From NCBI GenBank assembly GCA_003116975.1, contig BGKB01000097.1, positions 124,001 through 188,000 on the forward strand: a stretch of 64,000 bases of DNA, given 5' to 3'. Source of the stretch: Aurantiochytrium sp. KH105. Lineage: Eukaryota > Sar > Bigyra > Thraustochytrida > Thraustochytriidae. The notes below the pieces were generated by a model that was given only the letters and a program-made list of their open reading frames with translations, searched no databases and was not told where the DNA came from. Numbering within the stretch: the stretch's first letter is position 1; each line of letters starts with the position of its first letter. The translations under genes and the position numbers were made by a program. Shown here one piece after another: positions 8,194-18,056 of the stretch.

Positions 8194-10791
8194 TCATTTT
8201 TCTGGACTTGACTCGGACCGAAAGCGAGAGGAGAGCCTCTTCCACGCGGACGACGCCCGCTTGAAGGTGGAGATCTTGTCGATAAGTCTTTGTGTACATT
8301 CGTCATCGGGGCCCAATTCTCTCTTGCACAGAGCCTCGGCACGACGCAAGACTTGTAACCCCTCGTTGCGATTGTTTTGCTCGGCATGAATGTCTGCGAT
8401 AGCTTCGAGAATATATACAAATTCAGCCGGATAAACATCTTGGATTTGCTCAAGAACTTCAAAAGCTTCATTGAGAAGTGCGAGCGCCTCATTATAATGT
8501 CGCAGGCGCTGATGTAGCGAAGCTACATTGCGAAGAGAGTAGACCATGTCGAGATCAAAATCCTCGGCATGTTGTCGTCGAATTTCGAGAGCAGCCTCAT
8601 AGTTCTTGAGGGCATCCACGTACTTTCGCTGGGCGCATTGGACTCCGGCAATTTTGTCCAACACTTGTGCTTTCAAGAGCCGCGCCGCGGCGCCCTTGCA
8701 ACGTGGAAGGGCGTCCTCGTAGTAGTGGAGCGCACGCGCAAACTGGCCCGTAGTGGTGAAAATGTTACCCATGTTGACAAGCAGCGCCGCAAGCTCCAAC
8801 TGCGAAGGTGTGACGGCGCCCAAATACACCGACCGGGCCTCGCGGTAGTACTCTAAGGCAACGCCAAAGTTGTGCAGGTCTCGATGAACATCCGCAATGT
8901 GGCAAAGTACCGAAGCTACGGCTTTGTGGCGCGGTCCAAGGGCTTCTCTTCGAATGTCAAGAGCCTCAAAGTACTTTTCCAGCGCTTCATCGTGCTCGCC
9001 TGTCTGGTGCAAGACGAGCGCGATGCCATTGAGTGTTTCCGCCACAGCTGGGTGACGCGATCCGAGCGCTTCTTGGCGAACTTCGAGCGCCTCGTGATAC
9101 ACTTGGAGGGCCTGCTCAAAGTCTTGCTGGCTCGCGTAGGCCTTGGCGATATTGTGCAAAGCCGTGGCAACAAGTGGGTGGCGCTCGCCGAGCGCATTGA
9201 CGATAATCGAGCGAGCTTGGTTGTAGTTGCGGAGAGCTTTTTCGTTCTTACCTTGAGCGTGACGAACATCTGCAATTCCGATGAGCGTGATGGCAACCTT
9301 TTCAAGTTTCGCTCCCAAGCTAGCTCGATAGATGGCAAGCGCATCCTTGTAAAAGGTGAGCGCATCTTCATACTTTTTCTGTCGAAAGTGCACGCGTGCG
9401 ATGCTGTTGAGGACGTTTGCGACGGCTGGCGTTCGGCTTCCGCGTCCCTCTTGCAAGATCACCAGGGCATCATTAAAAATCTGCAGAGCCTCCGCAAAAT
9501 AGCCCTGCTTTGTGTAGACGTTGCCGATGCCTACAAGCGTGTTCGCGGTCTCGTGATCTGAGGGTCCGAGAACGCGCCTGCGAATCTCGAGCGCCTCCAT
9601 ATAAAATTCCGACAGGGCGTCCTGGTAGTAGCCTTGAGAGTCCGCCAAGAACCCCGTCTGCGCAAGAAGACTAGCAAGGTAAAGTTCGTCGCTCTGCGTT
9701 CGCGCAGTCGCAATGGCTTGGCGTGCCATTCCAAGTAGCCACGTTCGGACCTGCTCGTTGATGACGGAATTGAGGGTGACGAAACCATTTTCGAGTGTAC
9801 GCTTGATCGCATTGGAAATGCGGCGTTCATCCTCTGGCTTCCAGCAGCGCGCCTTGCGCATGTCCATATTATCAGCCATGACCCGAGCGATCTGCGCAGG
9901 GTCTTCAAGTAGCTGCGTAATATAATCGGACTCTTGACCATCTGCGTAAATGACACGCGCCGGCTGGCCGTTGTTGACGGAGCCTAAAATTTCCCAAACA
10001 CACCACGCGCGCTGAAGGGGTGCTGGTCGGTCCCATCGGTCGAAGAAAACAACAGTGTGGTTGAAGCGAGCAATCGCCTCGTGCAAACCTTCAGTGAGAA
10101 TGCGCTCTCGCGAAGCGAGCACTTCAGCAGGGAGGTCTTCGTCGGTACACAGAAGCAAGGGCTGATTGGCGCAAAAGAGATCGAGCCAGACAAAGGGCTC
10201 TGTATCGTCTTCGTTCTCAGCAAAGTACATATCGAGCGCTTGGACGAGATCAGCAAAGCAGCACTTGCGCGCTTGGCTGACGAAGATGCCTTGGAACTCG
10301 TCGCCTACGTCGGTCGCGTCTCCAATAATGTCCAAGTAGATTTGCGATCCTCGAAGCTGCTGGGTGGCTGCGAGAACGACTCGCTGGGCCACGTCCTCGG
10401 TGCTCCACTCGGCGCGCGGTTTCTCGCGAGCATCTCGGCCGGGAACAAAGTCGATGGTACCTGGAACAAAGTCGACGGTTCCCTTGACTTTGCCGTTTTG
10501 TAGAGTCGCAACGTGACGAATCGTCGTGCCTGTCGGAATGTCTGCGCCAAGGTCGCGCAACGCGACAAAGAGTTCGACGTCGCTTGCAACGCGCTTGCTG
10601 GCGATGTCGTCGACGAGTTCCTTGAGGAAGCGCAAGCTTACGCTTTGGTGACTTAGGATGCGTCGCGTCTGTTCCACATCTTGGCTTTTCAGCGAGTCGC
10701 GACTCGCCTGGCTGTGGCTGCTATTGCCGTGAAAAAAGGACGCCCTCTTGGCAAGGCTCCTGCGCAGCATGCTCGCGCGGCGCGCAGCCAT
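8194..10791 (-). CDS. TPR (kinesin-light-chain-like) protein with HET/TIR-like N-terminal domain
   Basis: An intronless gene of 865 aa begins at an ATG at 10791. Residues about 130-300 form a globular domain with VWLDLFCANQ (201-210), a FFDRWDRP segment (249-256) and RAWCVWEI (261-268). This pattern, W-D-x-F-x-x-N-Q followed by R-A-W-C-x-W-E, recurs in protist proteins and resembles the HET/TIR-like fold used in incompatibility and immunity. From about 380 to 835 there are ten or more tetratricopeptide repeats of the 42-residue kinesin-light-chain/NPHP3 type, each with pairs such as ALGxxHPxVA and YxxALxxY. The architecture suggests a scaffold or sensor whose TPR superhelix controls the N-terminal domain. 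A near-perfect internal duplication (TVDFVPG/TIDFVPG, residues 105-118) precedes the domain. The TPR assignment is firm; the N-terminal function is inference. Confidence 0.85.
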   Translation of the reverse strand: MAARRASMLRRSLAKRASFFHGNSSHSQASRDSLKSQDVEQTRRILSHQSVSLRFLKELVDDIASKRVASDVELFVALRDLGADIPTGTTIRHVATLQNGKVKGTVDFVPGTIDFVPGRDAREKPRAEWSTEDVAQRVVLAATQQLRGSQIYLDIIGDATDVGDEFQGIFVSQARKCCFADLVQALDMYFAENEDDTEPFVWLDLFCANQPLLLCTDEDLPAEVLASRERILTEGLHEAIARFNHTVVFFDRWDRPAPLQRAWCVWEILGSVNNGQPARVIYADGQESDYITQLLEDPAQIARVMADNMDMRKARCWKPEDERRISNAIKRTLENGFVTLNSVINEQVRTWLLGMARQAIATARTQSDELYLASLLAQTGFLADSQGYYQDALSEFYMEALEIRRRVLGPSDHETANTLVGIGNVYTKQGYFAEALQIFNDALVILQEGRGSRTPAVANVLNSIARVHFRQKKYEDALTFYKDALAIYRASLGAKLEKVAITLIGIADVRHAQGKNEKALRNYNQARSIIVNALGERHPLVATALHNIAKAYASQQDFEQALQVYHEALEVRQEALGSRHPAVAETLNGIALVLHQTGEHDEALEKYFEALDIRREALGPRHKAVASVLCHIADVHRDLHNFGVALEYYREARSVYLGAVTPSQLELAALLVNMGNIFTTTGQFARALHYYEDALPRCKGAAARLLKAQVLDKIAGVQCAQRKYVDALKNYEAALEIRRQHAEDFDLDMVYSLRNVASLHQRLRHYNEALALLNEAFEVLEQIQDVYPAEFVYILEAIADIHAEQNNRNEGLQVLRRAEALCKRELGPDDECTQRLIDKISTFKRASSAWKRLSSRFRSESSPEK

Positions 10792-11564
10792 CTCGTTCGT
10801 TCACGGCAAACGGGCGAGGCCTAGGTCTAATTGGGCTTTGCTGACCTTCCGGCGCCTCCTCCTTCTCGTTTCTTCTCCCTTTTTGGCCGCGGAACGGCGT
10901 CTTCCCGGACTCGTGCATGCGAACCGGAACGCATGCATGAAGCCAAGGATCTGCCGCCGTGTTTTCGTCACCGACGTGGCCGGAGAACGGGAACCGCTGC
11001 TTCTTTGCACTCCGAGTCGGTGGCGGGTTCCCCTCTCGTATCACGATTATGGTCATGGTATACACAGGTGTGGGTAGATGGGCCCTTCCGGGCTCCTCTG
11101 TCTGTCAACTTGAAAGCCTGATATACCCGGGAGTCGGAGGGAGAACGTGCTTGGCGCGGCGCTTCAGCGGCTCGCGGCGAAAGGAAGCTCACCGGGGCCG
11201 CCTCTTGCGCCCGCAAAAAGGGTGCCAGGTGCATTGGCCACGGGGAACCCTCAGGTTGTGTGAGGACAGAACAATCGCAGAAGATCGTTCTGTGACAAGG
11301 TTTGCAGCGGGGAGGTTTGCAGTGCGGCACATAAGTTGGTGGATTATTAGCCATTCGAGGAAGCACGCGACACAAGAGGAACTGAGCGCTACAGAATCGC
11401 AAGGTGTAAAGAAGAACGCCGTGCAAGCAAGCTGGAAAAAGAAGAAGAAGAAAGAGAAGAAGAATGCATTTTGGGGGACGTCACTCGTACCGTAGTAGGA
11501 TACCACAAGGTGAACTGTCCTTATGTTAGTCATCCTAGGCCTCGTACAGTGTGCTGTGAAAGTG
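10792..11564. other. Intergenic region, no gene seen
   Basis: This lies between the upstream side of the TPR gene and the 3' end of the penta-EF-hand gene. It contains a purine-rich AAG tract near 11440-11465. Open frames here lack domain-like composition and are not supported as genes. Confidence 0.55.
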
Positions 11565-12437
11565 TCAAGTGTGGATCGAGTAGGCGGCCTCGAGGAACTC
11601 CTCGTACTGGAATGTAGCATTGCCTGAGTAGTTGGTGTCCTTTTTCTTGAAGGCTTCGGTAAGTTTGTGCAACTCGCAAAAGAGCGCGACAAACATATCA
11701 AAACCAATGCCACCGGCCTTTTCGGTGCCGTAGACATCAAAGAGACGCTTGAAAAAGGCGTCTGAGAAAGAATAGCCAACCTGTTTGATGGCAGCCTTGA
11801 GCTCATTATGATCAATGAGACCCGACTTGTTGCTGTCGTGACCTTCAAAGCATTCGCGCCACTGCTGCAAATAGCCCCAAAGACCCTCGAACTCGGTGCG
11901 ATCGACGGAGCCATCGAGGCTCGTGTCATAGAGGTTGATGAGAAGGCGGCAGGTCTTGAGGCTAAAATCCATCTTGCCTTGGCTGAGGCCATATTGAAGC
12001 TCGTCCGCCGTCACGGAGTTGCTTGCATCACGGTCCATGGCCGTAAAGATGAGCATCGCATCGGCCGGATAGCCTTGGCGCAGCTTGGCCTCGGCGTCGC
12101 GAGAAGCCTGGCATTGGTGCGCCAACGCCTGTGCAGCGGCGGTCGGCGCGTTACCCCCTGCAACAGGTTGCGGCGGTGGTGGCGGCATGGGTGGCGGCGG
12201 TCCGCCATGATGCGGCGGTCCGCCATGGTGCGGAGGTCCGCCATGGTGTGGAGGTCCTCCAGGGGGTCCGTGGTGCTGCGGACTCGCTGCGGCCGGAGCA
12301 GGGGCCTGAATGTCGAGCTGCATGCCCGTGTAGATGCCGGCGGGGCAGGTGACCCTCATCTTTTGACCGTTCACGCTCACCAGGAACGATTGGCCGGGGC
12401 CCACGCCCGCCGGGACGGTCACGCGGTAGCGCTGCAT
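11565..12437 (-). CDS. Penta-EF-hand (ALG-2/PDCD6-like) calcium-binding protein
   Basis: The product is 290 aa from the ATG at 12437; the frame continues upstream without an ATG. Residues 1-45 form a small beta-rich module (YRVTVPAGVGPGQSF and a VTCPAGIYTGMQL copy) of the kind often fused to protist proteins. Next comes a Gly-Pro-His-rich linker with repeated HHGGPP units, then five EF-hand-like helix-loop-helix units (about 130-290). Readable loops include DRDASNSVTADEL, DTSLDGSVDRTEF and DSNKSGLIDHNEL. This is the layout of penta-EF-hand proteins such as ALG-2, peflin and sorcin, which couple calcium to membrane traffic and ESCRT binding through a flexible Pro/Gly N-terminus. The region just upstream carries CAG/CTG microsatellites. 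The family call is solid; the specific orthologue is not. Confidence 0.88.
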   Translation of the reverse strand: MQRYRVTVPAGVGPGQSFLVSVNGQKMRVTCPAGIYTGMQLDIQAPAPAAASPQHHGPPGGPPHHGGPPHHGGPPHHGGPPPPMPPPPPQPVAGGNAPTAAAQALAHQCQASRDAEAKLRQGYPADAMLIFTAMDRDASNSVTADELQYGLSQGKMDFSLKTCRLLINLYDTSLDGSVDRTEFEGLWGYLQQWRECFEGHDSNKSGLIDHNELKAAIKQVGYSFSDAFFKRLFDVYGTEKAGGIGFDMFVALFCELHKLTEAFKKKDTNYSGNATFQYEEFLEAAYSIHT

Positions 12438-12660
12438 CCTCTTTTGTCGTGGCGTCCGGACGGTCTTGCTCGCTCGGTTTCTCGCTGTTTTTTTCGAACA
12501 AGATCTGCCAGACTGACTCGCTGCAGCTGTCAACGAGAAGAACGAACCTCAGCTCAGATGAACTTGAAATGACCGACCTCGGAGACAAAAAGAAAGCTTT
12601 GCCGCACTGCAAGTGGCATGAAAGGCATGTTTCACACCATCATCGAAATCAGTCACGATG

Positions 12661-12662
<2 letters not shown>

Positions 12663-12700
<38 letters not shown>
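12663..12700. repeat. AGC trinucleotide microsatellite
   Basis: About 12.7 uninterrupted copies of AGC, roughly 225 bp upstream of the penta-EF-hand start codon. It is noncoding by position. Confidence 0.95.
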
Positions 12701-12703
<3 letters not shown>

Positions 12704-12849
12704 CCGTGTCTGGGCAGGCAGACAGACGTTCAGTCAGCCAGGCAAGGTGCCGCAACCCTCTGGCTCCTTTATGAAAATGGGTTGCGCAGAGGAGCGAATC
12801 TATTGTATACAGTCATGTTTACAAAAGACTGGCGCCTGTCTGTAAGCAC

Positions 12850-12870
12850 TGCTGCTGCTGCTGCTGCTGC
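12850..12870. repeat. CTG trinucleotide microsatellite
   Basis: Seven CTG units, complementary to the AGC tract 150 bp to the left, so the two tracts could pair as a large hairpin. Confidence 0.9.
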
Positions 12871-13780
12871 CGATTTTTCAAATCTGCTTTGCTTGAGATT
12901 GCTGATCACTTGACGTACGCTTCCGTGCCGCCAAAGTCGGGCACGGAGAAGCAGCTGTTGTTGCGACTGCAGCGGCAGGAACGCTAGCAGCGTAAAAACG
13001 CGGGATCCTGCGCTCGCTGTCTGCGTTAGTGTTGGTGCGAGACTTCGAACGTGGGTGCACGTTGTGTTGAGCGTGTGCATGCACAAGGAAAGGCGAATCT
13101 ACGAATTTGAAGGTGAAAGATCAGTTCTCGCAAAAGCCTGGCCTGTTGTATACTGCTGGTGTTGCTTGCAGCAGCAGTTGCATCGCCTGTTTCGCTGCCG
13201 CGCACCGTCGGTAGTGTAGTAGTATATATCTCCACAAACAAGGTCGGATTCTGGGGACGGGGCCCTGCGACCAGGCTGGCCTCGCTCCTCGTGTGCTCGC
13301 TATCGCGTGTGCTCCCCGGGACACGGTCAGCACTCAACAGCAACCAAAGTGTAGCTGCAGCTGCAGCTGCAGCAGCGCCAGCAACATTGGCCAGCGCAGA
13401 CAACCTGTGCAGTGTGCCAACTCTTTTCTTCGCGGAGGGCCCGCGAAAAAAACATTTCTTCTGTCTCCAACGCTTCCTTTGTCGATACTGTTCGGCAACG
13501 CCGGAGCCCTTCCCCCCCCTTCCCCCCTCTCTCCTCTCTCCCTTGACTCTTTTTTGTTGTTCGCAGGGGGTCGCGTCGAGTCCGCGAATCCCGACGAGAG
13601 CCCGCTCCTATCCCTACCGCACCGCTGCCTGTATCAGTCAATCTTTTTGGAGCACCTTTTGTGCTCACGAAGGCAACGCCGCAGACGCCGCGGAAACGCC
13701 GGCCGATCGCCGACGAAGGCGTGGACGGCACCAACCTAGCGACGAGAGCCCTGTCACCCCCCTCTACCTTTCTTCTTGCT

Positions 13781-13802
13781 TCTGCTGCTGCTGCTGCTGC
13801 TG
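13781..13802. repeat. CTG trinucleotide microsatellite
   Basis: A third CTG tract, just upstream of the ATG chosen for the next plus-strand gene. Translating through it gives a polyleucine run, which is why I start that gene after it. Confidence 0.85.
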
Positions 13803-13835
13803 CGGCTGCAGTGGCGGAACTTCCACAGGAGATTC

Positions 13836-15299
13836 ATGAACCCGCCCTCGTCAGCTCGGCTGATAAGCGGCGAGGATGACGAGGCCCTCTCGATGCACCT
13901 CTCATCATCCCAGCGACGCAGCAGCGGCAACACACAGCATTCTCATCAGAGAGACGCTGCCGCAGACGACGGAACGAACCCGCGTCGCTCGCCCCCTGCT
14001 GCGTGTGGCAGACCGCTGACGAGCACGAGCACGAGCACGACCAAGGCAGCGACAAAACCGCAAGTGGAGCGAGGTCCAGGCACAAGAACAGAAACAGGAA
14101 CAGAGCGAGCTTCCGAAGACTCGAACTCGGACGGAGCCGTCTCCATGGCGCTCACGGCATCGACCACTGGCAAGAAGGTCGAGGCTGGAGCAGCAAAGCT
14201 CAGAAAGCTTGCGAGCAGCCTGAAGCCTTTCGGAAAGCTGCCAAACCTGCTGTCGGCACAGCACCACGCGCGCAGCGCCACAACCTTTGACAAGCAAGGC
14301 GGAGAAGCCCGGCAGCAGAAACTTGAGCCTGAGCACAAGCTCGAGGACAAGGACAAGGACAAGGAGCACCAAGAAAAGATCCACGACAAGAACTCCAACG
14401 AGTCCCTCGGCGACCCGTACCCTACGACGAGCACCGGCGCAAGCCCCAGCGCCAACGATAACAACAACAACAACAACAACAACAACAAGACATCGCCTCC
14501 TGCAACGCCCCCGACGAAAAAGGCGGCCAAAAAGAAGAAGCGCTCCTTTTTTGGAGAAATGGAGGACGACGAAAGACGCGAGACCAGCACCGCCGTGAGC
14601 GAGTCCACTTGTACCACGCACACACCGAAACGTAGTCGCACAGAATCCTTTGCTCGCCCACAAACGAACACTACTCCTTTGGGTGGCCCCGTTCGTTCCT
14701 CAAACGCTGGACGCCAAGATGCTCCGCGACGCGCAATTCTCCAGCAGTCCTCTGAAAATGCAGGATCCGACATCAAGAAACAAAACACCAGTCTTCGTGC
14801 ACGACAAGATGAAAAGGAAAACGAAGCGGCGACGTGGAACGCTCTGCGGAGCAGTGATGAGGACGTTGGCAAAACCTGCGACGGCAAGGATGAAATTGAG
14901 AAAAACGGGGACGAAAACGACCGCAATCAAGAGGACGATCATCTGGAGGACCTGGAGGTCATGAATGCCTTGCGACGTCCTCTTTCTCGCTCATCTTCGG
15001 CGGCAACCTCGCCTTCCCCCTCGCCATTTCCACCAACGCCCTTTATTCGCACTGTTGATGGCCACGCAATGCGGGTCCCGGTCTTGGACGCGGCGCCGGA
15101 ATTCACGGCCGATCCGCTCTTCCAGGCCGTTCACGATCAACTCGCGCAGCTCGTTGATGGCGTGTCCGAGCGTGCGGACTTTGCCTCGAATCTTGCGGGC
15201 ACTGCCTCCGAACTCCGGCAACGCGCAGAGTCCCTCGTCCGATCCAAGCAGGCAGCCGTCGGTCAAATCAAGGCGCTCATCGAGCAAGCGGGTCTTTGA
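13836..15299 (+). CDS. Intrinsically disordered protein, unknown function
   Basis: The product is 487 aa from the ATG at 13836. Almost the whole chain is low-complexity: Ser/Thr/Lys/Glu-rich, with a KDKDKDK-like run, a ten-residue Asn run encoded by AAC repeats (near 14456-14487) and a basic KKAAKKKKR stretch (about 229-237) that could act as a nuclear localisation signal. Only the last 85 residues look folded: a conserved-looking PFIRTVDGHAMRVPVLDAAP segment followed by two amphipathic helices ending in QIKALIEQAGL. I do not recognise this C-terminal module. Nuclear location is inference from the basic stretch. The reading frame is long and ends in a structured, non-repetitive region, which argues for a real gene. 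Confidence 0.7.
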   Translation: MNPPSSARLISGEDDEALSMHLSSSQRRSSGNTQHSHQRDAAADDGTNPRRSPPAACGRPLTSTSTSTTKAATKPQVERGPGTRTETGTERASEDSNSDGAVSMALTASTTGKKVEAGAAKLRKLASSLKPFGKLPNLLSAQHHARSATTFDKQGGEARQQKLEPEHKLEDKDKDKEHQEKIHDKNSNESLGDPYPTTSTGASPSANDNNNNNNNNNKTSPPATPPTKKAAKKKKRSFFGEMEDDERRETSTAVSESTCTTHTPKRSRTESFARPQTNTTPLGGPVRSSNAGRQDAPRRAILQQSSENAGSDIKKQNTSLRARQDEKENEAATWNALRSSDEDVGKTCDGKDEIEKNGDENDRNQEDDHLEDLEVMNALRRPLSRSSSAATSPSPSPFPPTPFIRTVDGHAMRVPVLDAAPEFTADPLFQAVHDQLAQLVDGVSERADFASNLAGTASELRQRAESLVRSKQAAVGQIKALIEQAGL

Positions 15300-15696
15300 T
15301 TGATCTTTTCGCAGCCGATCACATGGCGCATCTGTAACACTATAATCTACGAAATTCCCCTTTCCATTAGCCACAAGCTCGCTCATGTGCTCCTCGTCTT
15401 CGTCAACGAGTAGAGTCTCATCTCACCCTTGCAGTTGGTTGCCTCGTGTTGTCCTTGGCCCTGTCACGAGTGCGGAGAGCTATCTTGTGTGTGACGAGAG
15501 TAATAAGGGCCTAGTTCATCCATGGTCGAAGAGCCTGGTCCCAATTCCGTCTTATGGTCGTCCATTGACTTTCGATTGATCGGGTTGCGCGAGACAATCA
15601 AGCCGCGAGCGCGACGCCGGCCAAACAGGAAACGACACGAAGATCGAGCGAGCCGACCAGACGCGACGCGAGCGAGCACGAGCAAAAAAGGGAAAG
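15300..15696. other. Intergenic region, no gene seen
   Basis: This lies between two plus-strand genes and should contain the terminator of the first and the promoter of the second. I see no repeats or RNA genes. Confidence 0.5.
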
Positions 15697-16430
15697 ATGG
15701 CCAGAGTCTCGGCGGTTGCGCTGCTCGCGCTGTGCGCGACTGCGCTCCTGGGCGCCGCGCCCTGCGCCGCGGAGATCTCCGCGACCCGCAGCATCACGGC
15801 CATCAACGGCCTCGACTTGGATATCGAGATCGACGGTGAGTTTTGCCCGCGCAGCGTCTGCGCGCTGCGACACAGAAGCGAGGAGGGAGTAAAAGGAGGG
15901 AGAAAGAGCGGCCGGCGTGAGTGCTGCACGGACATGGTGGGCTGACTCAATAAGAATAACTCGCGCGTCTCGCAGGCTGCAAGAGCAAGGACAAGTATGG
16001 CTGCAAGAGCTTCACCACAGATTGGGGCAAGAACATCTCGGGCAACGTTCATGCCAACCTCAAGCGGGACCTCGACGAGGGCTCGCACTTTGTGGCGAGC
16101 ATGCACATCAAGACGGGGCTCTTTCCGCTCCCCTTCAAGGTACAGTGCAAGCTCTGCAACGCCCGTTGCGGATTCAAGATTCCGGTCCTCGAAAAGGATC
16201 TCGACATTGAGATGCCGCCCTGCCCAATTACGGCTGGCGAGGCGAGCAAGAAGTTCAACGAGATGATCCCGGATCGCGATCCGGTCCCACTCAAGCTCGG
16301 CGTTGACGGCATCGCCAACGTCTACGACCACAACGGCGATGAGCTTGCAGCCGTCCACTTTTCGGGCCGAGTCAGCAACGACCACTTTGCGCCCATCAAG
16401 TTCTCGCTCGAGGAGGGTCCCTCCAAGTAG
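15697..16430 (+). CDS. Secreted ML-domain-like lipid-recognition protein
   Basis: Two exons, 15697-15835 and 15976-16430, joined by a 140-nt intron (GTGAG...CAG), give 197 aa. Residues 1-24 are a clear signal peptide with a hydrophobic ALLALCATALLGAA core. The mature part has six cysteines: two in the GCKSK/GCKSF pair, three around VQCKLCNARCGF, and one in MPPCPI. It has a beta-sandwich-like pattern, with a lumen-facing segment GLFPLPFKVQC resembling the ML (MD-2-related lipid recognition) family, whose members bind sterols or lipids outside cells or in lysosomes. The repeated DLDIEI/DLDIEM motifs flank the domain. The fold assignment comes from pattern recognition only. The signal peptide and splice join are firm, since the join preserves frame and fits the flanking sequence. 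Confidence 0.7.
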
Positions 16431-16646
16431 ACGTTATCAACTCCGTGCTAGCTTTTTTCCATTTTTTTCCACTTAGCCCGACCAACTTGAGAATTTTCGT
16501 TCTTCCTTTCCTTCGCTTTTCTTCAAGCTTTCTTTTCTTATCTTTATTTGATAAAACGAGGAAAGACACAGAGCAAAATTTGACCACGGCATTCACAATA
16601 AGGCCCGCCGTCATCTTTCTCAAGCTTTCATCCTTGGTATACGAAT

Positions 16647-17621
16647 TTAGATCATAAAGGCAAGGTCCTCATTCTTGCGACCGTCGCCCATGTAGAGGCT
16701 ACCAAAGCGTGCCGTGCCAGGCTCGTGGTAAAACGAGAAACCAGGGTAAACCAGACTCTTGATGACTACCGTGGTCTGGCACGGATCCGCCTGCACGGAC
16801 CACGCACCAGTGGGATGAGTCGCGGAGATGGGCTCGAGAAAGCATTCCGGCTTGAGGAGACCATCAATGTCGCGCACCGCAGCGCCCTCGCTCGGCTTGC
16901 GGAAAAGCAAGTAGCTGCTCACGTCCTGCGCCTCGGCCACGCTAAGACCCGTAAAGTTCACATTCTTGGCAACACGGTGTAATGGGTCCACCACAAAGGC
17001 TCCACGGGGCACCACTGCAGTGGCGCCGTGGATATCCTTGACGACGCAGGCGAGCAAATCTTTCTCGGTGAAGGCATCCACCGCGGCTGTTCCCTTGGTC
17101 TCCTCATCGTCCTCGGTGGCCTCCACAGCGGCCACCAACTCCGTGGCGGCGTCGCCGGTGAATCGCATCGTCGTTGCGTTGACTGTGCCATGCATCTGTG
17201 CTGTTAGTGACTGGGTCGCTCAATACATTTTCCTCGAGTCTATTCGTTCACTCTTTTCGTTCGTGCATGCGTCTTCGTCGGGCGAGTACAATTGTAAAAC
17301 ATATAAAGGACAAAAGCACCTTTACTTACCTTCCGGGTGACGCGTTGCCCACGTCGTGGTCAGAGGACGCAACTTAAAGTCTGTCGTCGAGCAGAACCAA
17401 AAGCTCTGGTCTGGATAATCGTCCTCCTCCTTGAGCTTGTCCTGGCCGACGACAATGAGATAGTCGGCATCGTTTCCGTCAATCTTGCCCCAAAACGTAA
17501 TGTTATCGAGGTCCGAGGTATCGAGAACGCTCAACTCGTTGCTAAGGAGTGTCTCCTCCTCGGGCGTCAGCCATCGACCCGCCAGAGCGCCCACGCGCGC
17601 ATCGAGGGCAGACGACGACAT
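16647..17621 (-). CDS. RSPH9: Radial spoke head protein 9 homologue
   Basis: Exons 17330-17621 and 16647-17182, split by a 147-nt intron (GTAAG...ACAG), encode 275 aa, very close to the usual RSPH9 length of about 276. The N-terminus contains ITFWGKIDGNDADYLIVVGQ, matching the 'fWGKI.G...DY.I' signature. The C-terminus ends GSLYMGDGRKNEDLAFMI, matching the conserved 'YxGxGxKNxDLPFML' end. RSPH9 is part of the radial spoke head that links the central pair to the doublet dyneins in motile 9+2 flagella. Its presence shows that the organism makes, or recently made, motile flagellated cells. The splice join restores the family alignment (ATRHPEVNATTMRFTGD). Confidence 0.92.
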
Positions 17622-18056
17622 GATGTTTTTCCTTGTTCGCGAGGAGTTCAATCAGGCACGAGCGCCACTTGCGTCGCCCTGCGCGAGCGTCTCGAGACTC
17701 TGCTTCGTCTCTCTGCACGAATATTTGTCTGAAGTGCCTTTTCTTGGCCTTGCTTGGCCTTGCCTTCCTTCCTTGCCTTGCCTTGTCTTGGCTTCCTCTT
17801 CGGCGGCAAGTCTGTAGCGCAACAAATTCTGCGTTTGACCGTTGAGAGAGACAGGTGGGCGTCTCACTCGTTTAGGCCATTACATTTGAAGACTTGATGG
17901 GTTTAGTCTATCCAATGCCTAGAACTTCCTATTAAATCGCGGTCGCAGCGCCACGTGCAGGAGATAGGCCGTGACACTGCGGTAAATTTTTGTGCAGCTA
18001 ACTTTGAAAATTTATCCGTTGAAGACCCGTTTATCTTATGGTGTGAGCATTGAAGG
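17622..18056. other. Intergenic region, no gene seen
   Basis: Upstream flank of RSPH9 running into the protease relic. There is a CCTTG-rich stretch near 17740-17795. No supported gene. Confidence 0.5.

Larger units (their letters stand above)
12438..13835. other. Repeat-rich intergenic region
   Basis: A 1.4-kb gap between two divergent genes. It holds an AGC tract, two CTG tracts, a GCAGCT tract near 13352-13374 and a long polypyrimidine stretch near 13500-13560 upstream of the next gene. Open frames across the repeats read as polyQ, polyS or polyL and are not supported as genes. Confidence 0.6.

Noticed and set aside
12449-12703. Plus-strand frame ending in polyQ
   Set aside because: It simply translates the AGC microsatellite and has no domain.
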